Assembly (NCBI GenBank): GCA_964490085.1
Contig: CAZBAO010000008.1
Coordinates: 1 to 26,768, forward strand
Source: RGIG3009 sp964490085
GTDB lineage: Bacteria > Bacillota > Clostridia > Oscillospirales > Acutalibacteraceae
Reading direction: 5' to 3'
DNA length: 26,768 nucleotides
Shown here: positions 17,292 through 24,693 of the stretch, piece after piece
How positions within the stretch are numbered: position 1 is the first letter of the stretch
How the letters are laid out: each line of letters begins with the position of its first letter
The notes under the pieces: generated by a model
Told to the model about the DNA's origin: nothing
Databases searched by the model: none
The model's input: the letters and a program-made list of their open reading frames with translations, nothing else
Translations under genes and position numbers: made by a program

Positions 17292-17320
17292 AGTATATCA
17301 TACCGTAAGTTCTTCTTCAA
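17292..17320 (-). promoter_or_regulatory. Promoter of the thyX-tmk gene run
   Basis: The minus strand reads TTGAAG (17315-17320), 17 bases, TATACT (17292-17297), with a start near 17285 and a short leader to the thyX ribosome binding site. It is back to back with the promoter at 17373-17401. It may serve the whole run down to the penicillin-binding protein, since no terminator is seen in between. Confidence 0.8.
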
Positions 17321-17372
17321 GACTTTTATCGGCTACCCTTTCCTCTTTTCAAGAAAAATTAACAAAATTCTA

Positions 17373-17401
17373 TTGAATTGCCGACCGCAAATCCGTATAC
17401 T
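17373..17401 (+). promoter_or_regulatory. Promoter of the TVP38/VTT gene
   Basis: TTGAAT (17373-17378), a 17-base spacer and TATACT (17396-17401), about 30 bases before the start codon. The AAGGAGG ribosome binding site follows at about 17417. Confidence 0.8.
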
Positions 17402-17430
17402 GGTGGTAATACTGACAAGGAGGTGTCACG

Positions 17431-18150
17431 ATGGAACGACCGAACGAGTCTGCACGGTATCAAAAACGGCGGCGTGCGATCGCGCTCTGTTCGCTTGTGA
17501 TCCTTGTGGCACTGTTTTCCTGGCTCACCTATTTTCTGACGAAACAGTTTCTCGTGTTTGACAAATCCCCCGAGGAATTCAAAGCCTTTGTCGAGGGCTA
17601 TGGGTGGACAGGCCGTTTTGTCGCGCTGGGCATTCAGATCTTACAGGTCATCGTTTCGCTGATCCCCGGTGAAGTGGTGGAGGTCGGGATCGGCTACACC
17701 TTCGGTGCCGTTGAAGGCACCCTGCTGTGTATGGCGGGTGTGGCTATCGCATCCTCCTTGGTGTTTCTTTTAGTGAAGCGCCTCGGTATCCGCTTGGTGG
17801 AATTGTTCGTCAGCCGTGAAAAGATCGACGAGCTGCGTTTTATCAACAGTGAGAAAAAGCTCAAACGACTGATCTTTATTCTCTTTTTCATTCCCGGTAC
17901 GCCGAAGGATCTGCTAACCTATTTTGTGGGACTCACCCGCATTAAACTGCACGAGTTTCTGATCATTTCCTTGATCGCGCGTATCCCCTCGCTGGTATCG
18001 TCCACCATCGGCGGCAACCTCATTCAACAGGAATCGTATGGGGGCGCCGTATGGCTGTTTGTCATTACCGGTGCGATCAGTCTGGCAGGGATGCTCCTGT
18101 ACAACCGTATCGTCTCTTTTCGCAGTAAAAAAAAGCAAGCCGATGAGTAG
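17431..18150 (+). CDS. TVP38/TMEM64 (VTT/DedA-superfamily) membrane protein
   Basis: An integral membrane protein of the VTT group. Some eukaryotic and bacterial members scramble or transport lipids, but the substrate here is unknown. The 239 residues have a basic N-terminus, a membrane segment near 15-35, several more after residue 60, and the VTT core around IPGEVVEVGIGYTFGAVEGTLLC and FFIPGTPKDLLTYFVGLTRI, which include the conserved G-rich and PGTPKD elements. AAGGAGG lies seven bases before the ATG. It stands alone, divergent from thyX, and its stop codon lies inside the terminator that follows. Confidence 0.88.
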   Translation: MERPNESARYQKRRRAIALCSLVILVALFSWLTYFLTKQFLVFDKSPEEFKAFVEGYGWTGRFVALGIQILQVIVSLIPGEVVEVGIGYTFGAVEGTLLCMAGVAIASSLVFLLVKRLGIRLVELFVSREKIDELRFINSEKKLKRLIFILFFIPGTPKDLLTYFVGLTRIKLHEFLIISLIARIPSLVSSTIGGNLIQQESYGGAVWLFVITGAISLAGMLLYNRIVSFRSKKKQADE

Positions 18151-18165
18151 CCCACTCATCGGCTT
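18137..18165. terminator. Bidirectional terminator between convergent genes
   Basis: A 12-bp perfect stem (AAGCCGATGAGT at 18137-18148 against 18154-18165) with a 5-base loop. T residues follow on the plus strand, and a run of T follows on the minus strand after GC (plus-strand A-run 18127-18134). The left arm and loop contain the TAG stop of the plus-strand gene; the minus-strand radical SAM gene ends five bases away. Confidence 0.92.
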
Positions 18166-18169
18166 TTTC

Positions 18170-20485
18170 TTATATGAATAACGCACGCAACTCCCGTACG
18201 GAATCCACGATGCGGTCGGCACCCGCCGTTTCCAGTTCCTCGCGACTGCCGTAACCATACGTCACCGCCACCGACGGCATACCGAACGCACGCGCGCCCT
18301 CCACATCGTATTTGCGGTCACCGATCATCACGGTCTCCGACAAGTCGGTCACGCCGACACGCTCCAATGCGCAGCGGATCACCGCCGCTTTATCGGCGCG
18401 TTTTTCCGCCATATCGCTGCCGGCAATGCAAGCGAAACAGTCGGTGAGCCCGAAATGCTGCATCAAGCGGCAGGCGTACATTTCCGGCTTGGAGGTTGCC
18501 ATGATCAGCCGATACCCCGCCCGCTGTGCCTCCTCCAAAAAGGCGGGGATCCCCTCGTACACCTCGTTTTCATACAGCCCGATATCCGCAAAATATACCC
18601 GATACTCGCGCAGTGCTTCACGGGCTTCTTCATCGCTCAAGCCGTACCCCTTAAAGGACTCCAGCAACGGCGGGCCGATATACGATAACAGCTTTTGCGG
18701 ATCGTTCTCCTCGATTCCGAAACGTTTCAGCGCGTACTGCACCGAACGGGTGATACCCGATGCGGGATCAGTCAGCGTACCGTCCAGATCAAACAGCAAA
18801 AACCGCGTTTTACGCGTTAAACACGCCTCATTAAAATAGTGAAGCGGATAGTCCCCGCTCACCGGATGCGGCACTGTATAATCGGCATACACCAACCGTC
18901 CGTCAACATACGCCGTGCCGCGCTTGACCGACTCCGGACGGCGGAACCGTTCATCCGTATCCGCCAAGCGTTTGAGCCGTTTTCTTTCCGTCTCGTTCGT
19001 ACGCAGGCAAGGCGGCAGGATACCCGACGGATTCGTCGCAACGCGATCACACGCCATACACCCGCGTAAGACTTCAGCGTCCACACCATCCAAGGTGCCG
19101 GCAACCGTATACACCTGCTCGGTATAGGTGTCCAACGACACCCGCTCCCTTGACAAGCGTTCACTTAAAGCTGTGAACAGCTCAAACGGCGTGTCGCCGG
19201 TAGCTTTTAACAGATAGGAAAGCGTACGGCGGAATCGCCCGCTGTTATACAGCCGATCCAACGCGCTTTCGATGCGGTGCAGCTGCTCTAATTCTTCCTC
19301 ACTCATCCACGGCGTGCGGCTGACCTCGTACGGCGGCCGCTCGGAAAATTTGCACGGATACGCCTGACGCTGCTCGCGCATCGGCGCGCCGTGCAGCAGC
19401 TTCAAAAAGCCAAGCTGCAGCATGTGCGGTGACAAGGCAAAGGCCGTGTTGAAGCTCTCGGCAAACACGCTCAGATCCTCTTTCGGCAGACCGGCGATCA
19501 GATCAATGTGTACGTGCACGGTGTTGCAGGCAAGCAAACGGCGGACGTTGCGCTCTAGCCGTTTCATATCCGTTTTGCGGGCGATCGCCGCCAAGGTGGG
19601 CGCGTGAAACGATTGGATGCCGATCTCCATCCGGAACAAACCGGCAGGTGCTTCGGACAACTCCGTTAAGGTTTCCTCGTCCAACAGATCGCCAGCGATC
19701 TCAAAATGAAAGCACACGTCGTGCGGGATATCCGCGCCGTAATGCTCACGGATAAACCGAATGATCGACAACGCGCGTTTGCGGTCCGCGTTAAAGGTAC
19801 GATCCACAAACTTGACCGTTTTACTGCCGCTGTTCGCGAGCAAGAGGATCTCCCGCTTTGCACGCTCTAAGGGATAGTACCGCACACCTCCGCAACGGCC
19901 GGACAGGCAGAAGGCGCAGGAAAACGGACAGCCACGGCTGGTCTCCAGATACGCAATACGGCCGTTTAAGGTGCCGAAATATTCCGAACAGTAAGGACTT
20001 GGCGGCAGCTCGTCCGTGACATACGGCTCACCCTCAACGATCGCGTCACCGCCCCGATAGGACAGCCCCGGTACGTCGGCAAGTAACGAGCCGCTGTCCA
20101 ACGCTGACAGCAGCATCGCAAAGGGGCGTTCCCCCTCGCCGGACAGCACGTAGTCGACCGACGGCTCCCGACGCAGCAGATCGCCCGCACGGTAGCCGAC
20201 CTCCGGCCCGCCCAAAACGATTCGGAGCCCCGGCAGTGCCCGCTTCAGGCGGGCGGCTAACCGGAGCACCGCTTCGATATTCCAGATATAGCAGGAAAAG
20301 CCCACGACCTGCGGAGCTTTCTCAACAATACGGGCAAACACCGCGTCGGGCGATTCGTTGACCGTTCCCTCAACTACCTCGGCGGCCACCGAAGGTGCGT
20401 ATGCGCGCACACCGGCGAGCAGGCACCACGGTGCCAGCGACGAATGAATATATTGGGAATTCAGCCCACAGATCACCGCATGCAT
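18170..20485 (-). CDS. B12-binding radical SAM (DUF4080-type) protein fused to HAD phosphatase
   Basis: A 771-residue two-part enzyme. Residues 1-130 resemble a cobalamin-binding Rossmann domain (MHAVICGLNSQYIHSSLAPW, GFSCYIWN, GGPEVG). The radical SAM core has the 4Fe-4S motif C186-PFS-C190-AF-C193. A DUF4080-like region extends to about residue 550. From about 561 a phosphoglycolate-phosphatase-like HAD domain begins: nucleophile FDLDGT (D566, D568), TSK near 664-666, and GDRKYD at 722-727. Substrates of both halves are unknown. The ATG at 20483-20485 has GGGGGGAG just upstream, whereas the in-frame ATG six codons earlier has no site. It has its own promoter and ends at the shared terminator. 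Confidence 0.88.
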   Translation of the reverse strand: MHAVICGLNSQYIHSSLAPWCLLAGVRAYAPSVAAEVVEGTVNESPDAVFARIVEKAPQVVGFSCYIWNIEAVLRLAARLKRALPGLRIVLGGPEVGYRAGDLLRREPSVDYVLSGEGERPFAMLLSALDSGSLLADVPGLSYRGGDAIVEGEPYVTDELPPSPYCSEYFGTLNGRIAYLETSRGCPFSCAFCLSGRCGGVRYYPLERAKREILLLANSGSKTVKFVDRTFNADRKRALSIIRFIREHYGADIPHDVCFHFEIAGDLLDEETLTELSEAPAGLFRMEIGIQSFHAPTLAAIARKTDMKRLERNVRRLLACNTVHVHIDLIAGLPKEDLSVFAESFNTAFALSPHMLQLGFLKLLHGAPMREQRQAYPCKFSERPPYEVSRTPWMSEEELEQLHRIESALDRLYNSGRFRRTLSYLLKATGDTPFELFTALSERLSRERVSLDTYTEQVYTVAGTLDGVDAEVLRGCMACDRVATNPSGILPPCLRTNETERKRLKRLADTDERFRRPESVKRGTAYVDGRLVYADYTVPHPVSGDYPLHYFNEACLTRKTRFLLFDLDGTLTDPASGITRSVQYALKRFGIEENDPQKLLSYIGPPLLESFKGYGLSDEEAREALREYRVYFADIGLYENEVYEGIPAFLEEAQRAGYRLIMATSKPEMYACRLMQHFGLTDCFACIAGSDMAEKRADKAAVIRCALERVGVTDLSETVMIGDRKYDVEGARAFGMPSVAVTYGYGSREELETAGADRIVDSVRELRALFI

Positions 20486-20515
20486 CGGTCTCCCCCCTGT
20501 CATAGATATGATACC

Positions 20516-20544
20516 ATTGTATCACACCGCAAGGCTCCCGACAA
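20516..20544 (-). promoter_or_regulatory. Promoter of the radical SAM-HAD gene
   Basis: The minus strand reads TTGTCG (20539-20544), 17 bases, TACAAT (20516-20521), about 30 bases ahead of the start codon. Its intactness marks the left limit for the accessory island. Confidence 0.75.
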
Positions 20545-20678
20545 GTGCTTTATTTCCCGCAGTTTTTATCGAAACTGGGGTTGCAGGCGTAGAAGTTTTT
20601 ACTGTTCAGTCGATCAGTTGCAAGGCGTAAGCCCTCACCTATACAATCAGAGTGGAATGGATTTGCGATAAAAAATAA

Positions 20679-22187
20679 TTATATTTTCCACTTGATTTCA
20701 AGACTGTTTTCCGAGGCGTTAATACGCTCAATCAACGAATCTACAACTGTGATTTTGTCGCCGACCGACAGCTCATTCCAATGCTCCATATAACCGCTGA
20801 TTTCTCCCATGTTATCCTTGCGGTCATTATCGAACTGTGTGATCTGTGCATACAGTTCTTTTTTTTCGACATCAAGCTCAGCAATGCGGTTATTTATGTA
20901 CTGCATAACTGTTTCATTGGCTGCCGTGATTTTATCGAGCAGAGAGGATATTTCCTTGTCGATAGCATCTATGCGTGTTTTTAGTTTAACGATTTGCAGG
21001 TTACAGCCTTCCTGCTTTTGTTTGGAAAGTGTTTTGAATTCCGCCAATTTCTTCTGCATTTCTTCAAATACGATTTCATCGACTATATCGGCATCAAGTG
21101 AGCCGAAAGTACAACCACCGGCATTGTATTTGTTATTGCACAGATAATAGCGGTTATCGGACTTGGTTTTACATCGGTATATTTTGGCGGTGAGAGCATA
21201 CCCGCAATGAGCACACTTGATTTTGCCTGCAAGCCAGGTTGCTTTTGCCTTTACCGGCTTTGCAACACTATGATTATTCAGACACTTGGAACGGCATTTG
21301 ATCCACGTTCTCGAATCAACAAGTCCTTCGTGCGGAGCAATTACAAGGGTATGACCTTCAAGAGATACGGTTTTGCGCTTTTGGGTATCTCCTGAATACA
21401 AATAAGCTCCGTTCGTGCCGATAAAATCATCGGGTATGTTGGCAATATTGGTGCCTTGCGCTTTGAAAAAGTCATACAACTGATAATCGGCTCTGACATA
21501 CACGGGGTTTATCACCACATCACGCAGACGACTTCGGTTAAAAAGTCTACCGTCACGCTTTCGTATTCCGTGTGATTCCAGATATCGCATTACATCTCCA
21601 AGAGAGGTTTGCGGTTCAGAATAGAGCGAGAATATCAGTCTGACGATTTCAGCCTCAGACTCAATCGGCTCATACATCTTGGTGCGTATTCCGTCAATCA
21701 GTGTTTCTTTAAGCTCAAACCCAAACGGAATTCTGCCGCCCATATAAAAGCCGCGTTTGCTGCGTGATGAGTAAGCATCAATAACACGCTGCTGAATGGT
21801 CTCGCGCTCAAGCTGCGCGAAGATCATAACGATCATCAACATGGCCTTACCGATCGGCGTTCCGGTATCAAACTTTTCCATTGTACTGACGAAATCCACA
21901 TTATGCTTTTGGAACATGTCAATAACGTTGGCAAAGTCCAGCACCGAACGGCTGATACGGTCAAGTCGATAGACGATAACACGGCGGATAATACCGGCTT
22001 CAATATCCCGCATCAATCCCTGAAATGCAGGGCGGTCAATGTTTTTGCCGCTATAGCCCTTGTCCGTATATACCTTTAAATCCTGTCCTATCACTTCCTT
22101 TTTGCAAAACTCGACTTGACTTTCAACGGATATGCTGTCTATCCTGTCAACCGATTGTCTTGCATAAATTGCGTCAAAAAGGTTCAA
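20679..22187 (-). CDS. Large serine recombinase (site-specific integrase/resolvase family)
   Basis: Cuts and rejoins DNA at attachment sites through a serine nucleophile, moving phages, transposons or integrative elements. The 502 residues show the resolvase catalytic domain with YARQS (S12), the VYRLDRISR arginine block (about 72-80) and QLERETIQQR. A recombinase domain follows (GRIPFGFEL onward), then a zinc ribbon (CAHC...CNNKYNAGGC) and a long charged coiled coil (about 370-450) as used for synapsis control. The start is TTG at 22185-22187, six bases after GGGAG; in this frame it begins MNLFDAIYARQS as expected. A weak promoter candidate is TTGAAA (22254-22259), 18 bases, TATATA (22230-22235). 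Codon use is more AT-rich than the neighbours. Confidence 0.93.
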   Translation of the reverse strand: MNLFDAIYARQSVDRIDSISVESQVEFCKKEVIGQDLKVYTDKGYSGKNIDRPAFQGLMRDIEAGIIRRVIVYRLDRISRSVLDFANVIDMFQKHNVDFVSTMEKFDTGTPIGKAMLMIVMIFAQLERETIQQRVIDAYSSRSKRGFYMGGRIPFGFELKETLIDGIRTKMYEPIESEAEIVRLIFSLYSEPQTSLGDVMRYLESHGIRKRDGRLFNRSRLRDVVINPVYVRADYQLYDFFKAQGTNIANIPDDFIGTNGAYLYSGDTQKRKTVSLEGHTLVIAPHEGLVDSRTWIKCRSKCLNNHSVAKPVKAKATWLAGKIKCAHCGYALTAKIYRCKTKSDNRYYLCNNKYNAGGCTFGSLDADIVDEIVFEEMQKKLAEFKTLSKQKQEGCNLQIVKLKTRIDAIDKEISSLLDKITAANETVMQYINNRIAELDVEKKELYAQITQFDNDRKDNMGEISGYMEHWNELSVGDKITVVDSLIERINASENSLEIKWKI

Positions 22188-22255
22188 TTTTCACTCCCTT
22201 CTTCGCAAAATGAAGCGGAGCTGCTGACATATATAGTATACCATAACAGCTTTTT

Positions 22256-22423
22256 TCAAGGTTTACAGGACATGTATTTATAAAAAACGTCATATAATTT
22301 TGCTTCCGTTTGTAGTTTTACTTCTCTTTTTTCGTCCACAGAAAATTGAGGGGTTAAATTCGTAATCGACACGGTTTTATTGCCGATTTTACGCTCCCAT
22401 GTCTGTGCAACGCAACTTATCAT
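22256..22423 (-). CDS. Small ORF (55 residues) upstream of the serine recombinase
   Basis: I do not recognise this protein. It has a full gene signature: GGAG nine bases before an ATG at 22421-22423, 55 sense codons and a TGA stop at 22256-22258. It starts MISCVAQTWERKIGNKTVSI and continues to a charged, probably helical half (VDEKREVKLQTEAKLYDVFYKY). The ERKIGNKTVSITNL stretch looks like a short beta hairpin, a layout common in small proteins encoded next to recombinases. It lies 68 bases upstream of the recombinase on the same strand, so the two may be transcribed together and it could be a directionality or regulatory factor. That role is inference from position only. Confidence 0.6.
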   Translation of the reverse strand: MISCVAQTWERKIGNKTVSITNLTPQFSVDEKREVKLQTEAKLYDVFYKYMSCKP

Positions 22424-22526
22424 GCAGTCCGTCTCCTTCCTTTTGCGAGTGTTTTTCTTTTATTAAAATATGATTTGCGTCTTGTCCTCTATACCAAAAC
22501 GCTATTACTTCAAATCATTTCTTACT

Positions 22527-22556
22527 GTCAGGCATCGTGGAGAGACGGTGCCTGAC
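22527..22556. repeat. 12-bp inverted repeat with hexaloop in the accessory island
   Basis: GTCAGGCATCGT (22527-22538) pairs with ACGGTGCCTGAC (22545-22556), with one G-U and no mismatch, around the loop GGAGAG. No T-run follows on either strand, so it is not a standard terminator. It lies between the small ORF and the integrase remnant and could be a recombinase site, an operator or part of a small RNA. The remaining sequence from 22424 to 22635 shows no other gene that I can support. Confidence 0.7.
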
Positions 22557-22635
22557 CTACACTTCCCATTTCAAATGAAAATCAAAGATTTCCGTATATA
22601 AATTAAACAGCTCCTTCATCTATGAATAATCAAAG

Positions 22636-22735
22636 TTATTGTTTGCGCTTTCTTACAGGCTTCTCTGCAAGATAGGTGTTCGTAATATCCGGTCTGTGAT
22701 GACCAAGTGCTTCGCATTGATTTTTCGCCGCTTTT
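22636..22735 (-). pseudogene. C-terminal remnant of a tyrosine recombinase/integrase
   Basis: Reading the minus strand gives AAKNQCEALGHHRP followed by DITNTYLAEKPVRKRKQ and a stop at 22636-22638. LGHxxxxxTxxY is the end of the catalytic domain of phage-type integrases: the His of LGHH and the Tyr of NTYL sit at the usual spacing. Upstream in this frame a stop occurs within a dozen codons, and the promoter of the histidine phosphatase gene occupies the position where the rest of the gene would be. It is therefore a fragment, perhaps left by excision of or replacement by an element. The identification rests on about 30 residues. Confidence 0.55.
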
Positions 22736-22745
22736 ATGCTATACT
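22717..22745 (+). promoter_or_regulatory. Promoter of the histidine phosphatase gene
   Basis: TTGATT (22717-22722), a 17-base spacer and TATACT (22740-22745). The GAGGTG ribosome binding site follows ten bases on. The -35 part overlaps the integrase remnant on the other strand. Confidence 0.78.
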
Positions 22746-22764
22746 ACAATCGAGGTGACTGTTT

Positions 22765-23478
22765 ATGCTGCTTTACTATATCCGACACGGTGAACCCATC
22801 TACGATCCGGACTCCCTGACCCCGCTCGGTGAGCGTCAGGCAGAGGCGTTGTCCAAACGGCTGGCGCGTTACGGTGTAGATAAGATCTATAGCTCGACCT
22901 CAACGCGGGCAAGAATGACCGCCAAGCCCACCTGCGAGGCGTTGAGCTTGGAGCCGGAGCTGCTTGCTTTCGCGCACGAGAATCTTGCGTGGCATGATTT
23001 TACCGTTCCCAAAGAAAACGGCAAGGGGCGCACCTGGATCAGCTGCACCCCCAAAATGCGAGATCTGTTCAACAGCAAAGCCATCCGCGATCTGGGTGAT
23101 CGGTGGTACGAGCATCCCGACATTCGAGAGTATCATTACGAAAACGGCGTCCACCGTGTTTACGACGCCGCGGATGCATTCCTGAAGGATTTGGGATATG
23201 AGCACGTTCGGTATACCGGCAAATACAAGGTGATAAACGGCAACGATAAGCGCATCGCTTTCTTTGCACACGCGGGCTTCGGCGAGGCGTTTTTAAGCGC
23301 GGTGCTGGACATTCCCTACCCAATGTTTTGCACGCATTTCGGCTTGTGCCACAGTGGCATGACGGTCATTGATTTTTCCGAAGAAAACGGCTACAGCATC
23401 CCGAAAGTGCGGACACTGTCCTCGGACTCCCACTTGTATCACGAAAACGTACCCTCGACCGATAGCATCCTCTATTAA
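22765..23478 (+). CDS. Histidine phosphatase family protein (phosphoglycerate mutase-like)
   Basis: A branch of the family that forms a phosphohistidine intermediate; the substrate is unknown and may be a sugar phosphate or other small phosphate ester. The 237 residues start MLLYYIRHGEP with the RHG catalytic motif (7-9) and show the helper arginine region SSTSTRARMTAKP. The late histidine is in AFFAHAGFGEAFL. GAGGTG lies seven bases before the ATG. It is a single-gene unit with its own promoter and a strong terminator. Confidence 0.9.
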   Translation: MLLYYIRHGEPIYDPDSLTPLGERQAEALSKRLARYGVDKIYSSTSTRARMTAKPTCEALSLEPELLAFAHENLAWHDFTVPKENGKGRTWISCTPKMRDLFNSKAIRDLGDRWYEHPDIREYHYENGVHRVYDAADAFLKDLGYEHVRYTGKYKVINGNDKRIAFFAHAGFGEAFLSAVLDIPYPMFCTHFGLCHSGMTVIDFSEENGYSIPKVRTLSSDSHLYHENVPSTDSILY

Positions 23479-23487
23479 AATCATAGT

Positions 23488-23520
23488 CGCCCGAACGCGT
23501 TACGCGTTCGGGCGTTTTTT
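23488..23520 (+). terminator. Intrinsic terminator after the histidine phosphatase gene
   Basis: A 12-bp perfect GC-rich stem (CGCCCGAACGCG at 23488-23499 against 23503-23514) with a 3-base loop, then six T residues (23515-23520). The minus-strand aldo/keto reductase gene ends at 23519, so the T-run overlaps its stop. The minus-strand side lacks a good T-run. Confidence 0.93.
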
Positions 23521-24616
23521 ATGCGTCCTTTTCAAACGTCGCGGCGACGTCTTTGAGAGTATCCGCGATATGCAATTTCTGCGGGCAATGCTTTTCGCAC
23601 ACGCGACAGACGATACACGCCGATGCCGCGGCATGCGCCGCCCTACGATCGTACTCGTATTTCACCTTCCACATATCCTTCGGTACGCGCTTCGCCTCGT
23701 TGTAACAAGCGAAAAACGACGGAATCGGGATATTGTTCGGACAATGCGGCACACAGTACCCGCATGCGGTACACGCCACCGCTGCTTCGGCACGAATGAT
23801 GGTCGCACAGGTGACGAGCGCCTCGCGTTCGTCATCGGACAGTGGCTCGAAATCCCGCAAATTATCCTCGATCTGCTCCGGCGTGCTCATGCCGCTGAGC
23901 ACAACCGACGCGTGTTGTAGATCCGTTGCAAAGCGGATCGCCCACGACGGCACGCTGTCTTCGGGACGGAGGTCACGTAGGAGTTTTTCGGCTTCTGCCG
24001 GTACGCTTGCCAACTGACCGCCGCGCACCGGCTCCATGATCAACACCTCTTTGCCGTGCCGCACCACCGTTTCATACTGCTCACGTGCGCGGATGGACGC
24101 GCTGTCCCAGTCCAGATAATTGATCTGTAAGAGCACCACCTCCGCTTCGGGGTGTGCCGTTAAAATGGTATCCAGCAGTTCGGGACTGCCGTGGAACGAA
24201 AACCCGATCTTACGCGCCTCTCCCGACGCCTTCAGCTCGCGCAAAAATCCGAATTCATCGTATTTTTCCGCAATGGCATAGTTTTGGGGATTAAGAAAAT
24301 GCAAGAGATACACGTCAAAGTACTCGACCCCGCACCGCGCGAGCTGCTCGTTGAAAAGCTCGCGGCACTGCTCGTGCGCCGTCACCTTATACCCCGGCAG
24401 CTTATCCGCAAGGCGGAAGCTCTCGCGCGGGTAGCGCTCCACCACTGTTTTGCGCAGTGCTTTTTCGCTCTCACCCTCCAAATAGGTGTACGCGGTATCA
24501 AAATACTCACCGCCAAGCGCAAAATACCGATCCACCATGCCGCTCAGCGTTTCAAAGTCAATGTGGTCATCCGCCGTGCGCGGCAACCGCATAAAGCCAA
24601 ATCCCGTTTTATTCAT
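23519..24616 (-). CDS. Aldo/keto reductase with two C-terminal 4Fe-4S motifs
   Basis: A predicted oxidoreductase with a TIM-barrel aldo/keto reductase domain and a ferredoxin-like tail; substrate unknown. The 365 residues show the barrel elements FDTAYTYLEGESEKALRK (D40, Y45), a Lys near 72, and YFDVYLLHFLNP. The tail holds two CxxCxxCxxxCP clusters (CTACGYCVPHCP and CIVCRVCEKHCP). This architecture is common in anaerobic Firmicutes. The ATG at 24614-24616 has AAGGAG six bases upstream; an in-frame start 27 codons earlier has no site and adds no recognisable residues. It lies 77 bases after the hydroxyacid dehydrogenase gene and is probably cotranscribed with it. Confidence 0.92.
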   Translation of the reverse strand: MNKTGFGFMRLPRTADDHIDFETLSGMVDRYFALGGEYFDTAYTYLEGESEKALRKTVVERYPRESFRLADKLPGYKVTAHEQCRELFNEQLARCGVEYFDVYLLHFLNPQNYAIAEKYDEFGFLRELKASGEARKIGFSFHGSPELLDTILTAHPEAEVVLLQINYLDWDSASIRAREQYETVVRHGKEVLIMEPVRGGQLASVPAEAEKLLRDLRPEDSVPSWAIRFATDLQHASVVLSGMSTPEQIEDNLRDFEPLSDDEREALVTCATIIRAEAAVACTACGYCVPHCPNNIPIPSFFACYNEAKRVPKDMWKVKYEYDRRAAHAAASACIVCRVCEKHCPQKLHIADTLKDVAATFEKDA

Positions 24617-24693
24617 CGTCAGCTCCTTGTGAGATCGAATGGGGCGAAAAGACCCGAAATCAGCCGATTTGCGGCAGATTCGAGTGGGTCGCG

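Larger units (their letters stand above)
20545..22735. mobile_element. Probable mobile-element island or remnant
   Basis: The segment between the radical SAM promoter and the phosphatase promoter holds only mobile-type content: a large serine recombinase, a small ORF ahead of it, an inverted repeat, and the C-terminal remnant of a tyrosine integrase. Base use is visibly richer in A/T than in both flanks. The exact ends are not determined. A 9-base direct repeat CAAGTGCTT occurs at 20542-20550 and 22704-22712, close to the two limits, but it could be chance. Confidence 0.55.

Noticed and set aside
20580..20629. Imperfect direct repeat GTTGCA(A)GGCGTA at 20580-20591 and 20617-20629 as phage-type core sites
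   Set aside because: Only two copies of about 12 bases with an indel; too little to call an attachment site.
24617..24693. Weak hairpins between the hydroxyacid dehydrogenase and the aldo/keto reductase genes as a terminator
   Set aside because: The stems are short and the T-run is only four bases, so I could not support a terminator call.
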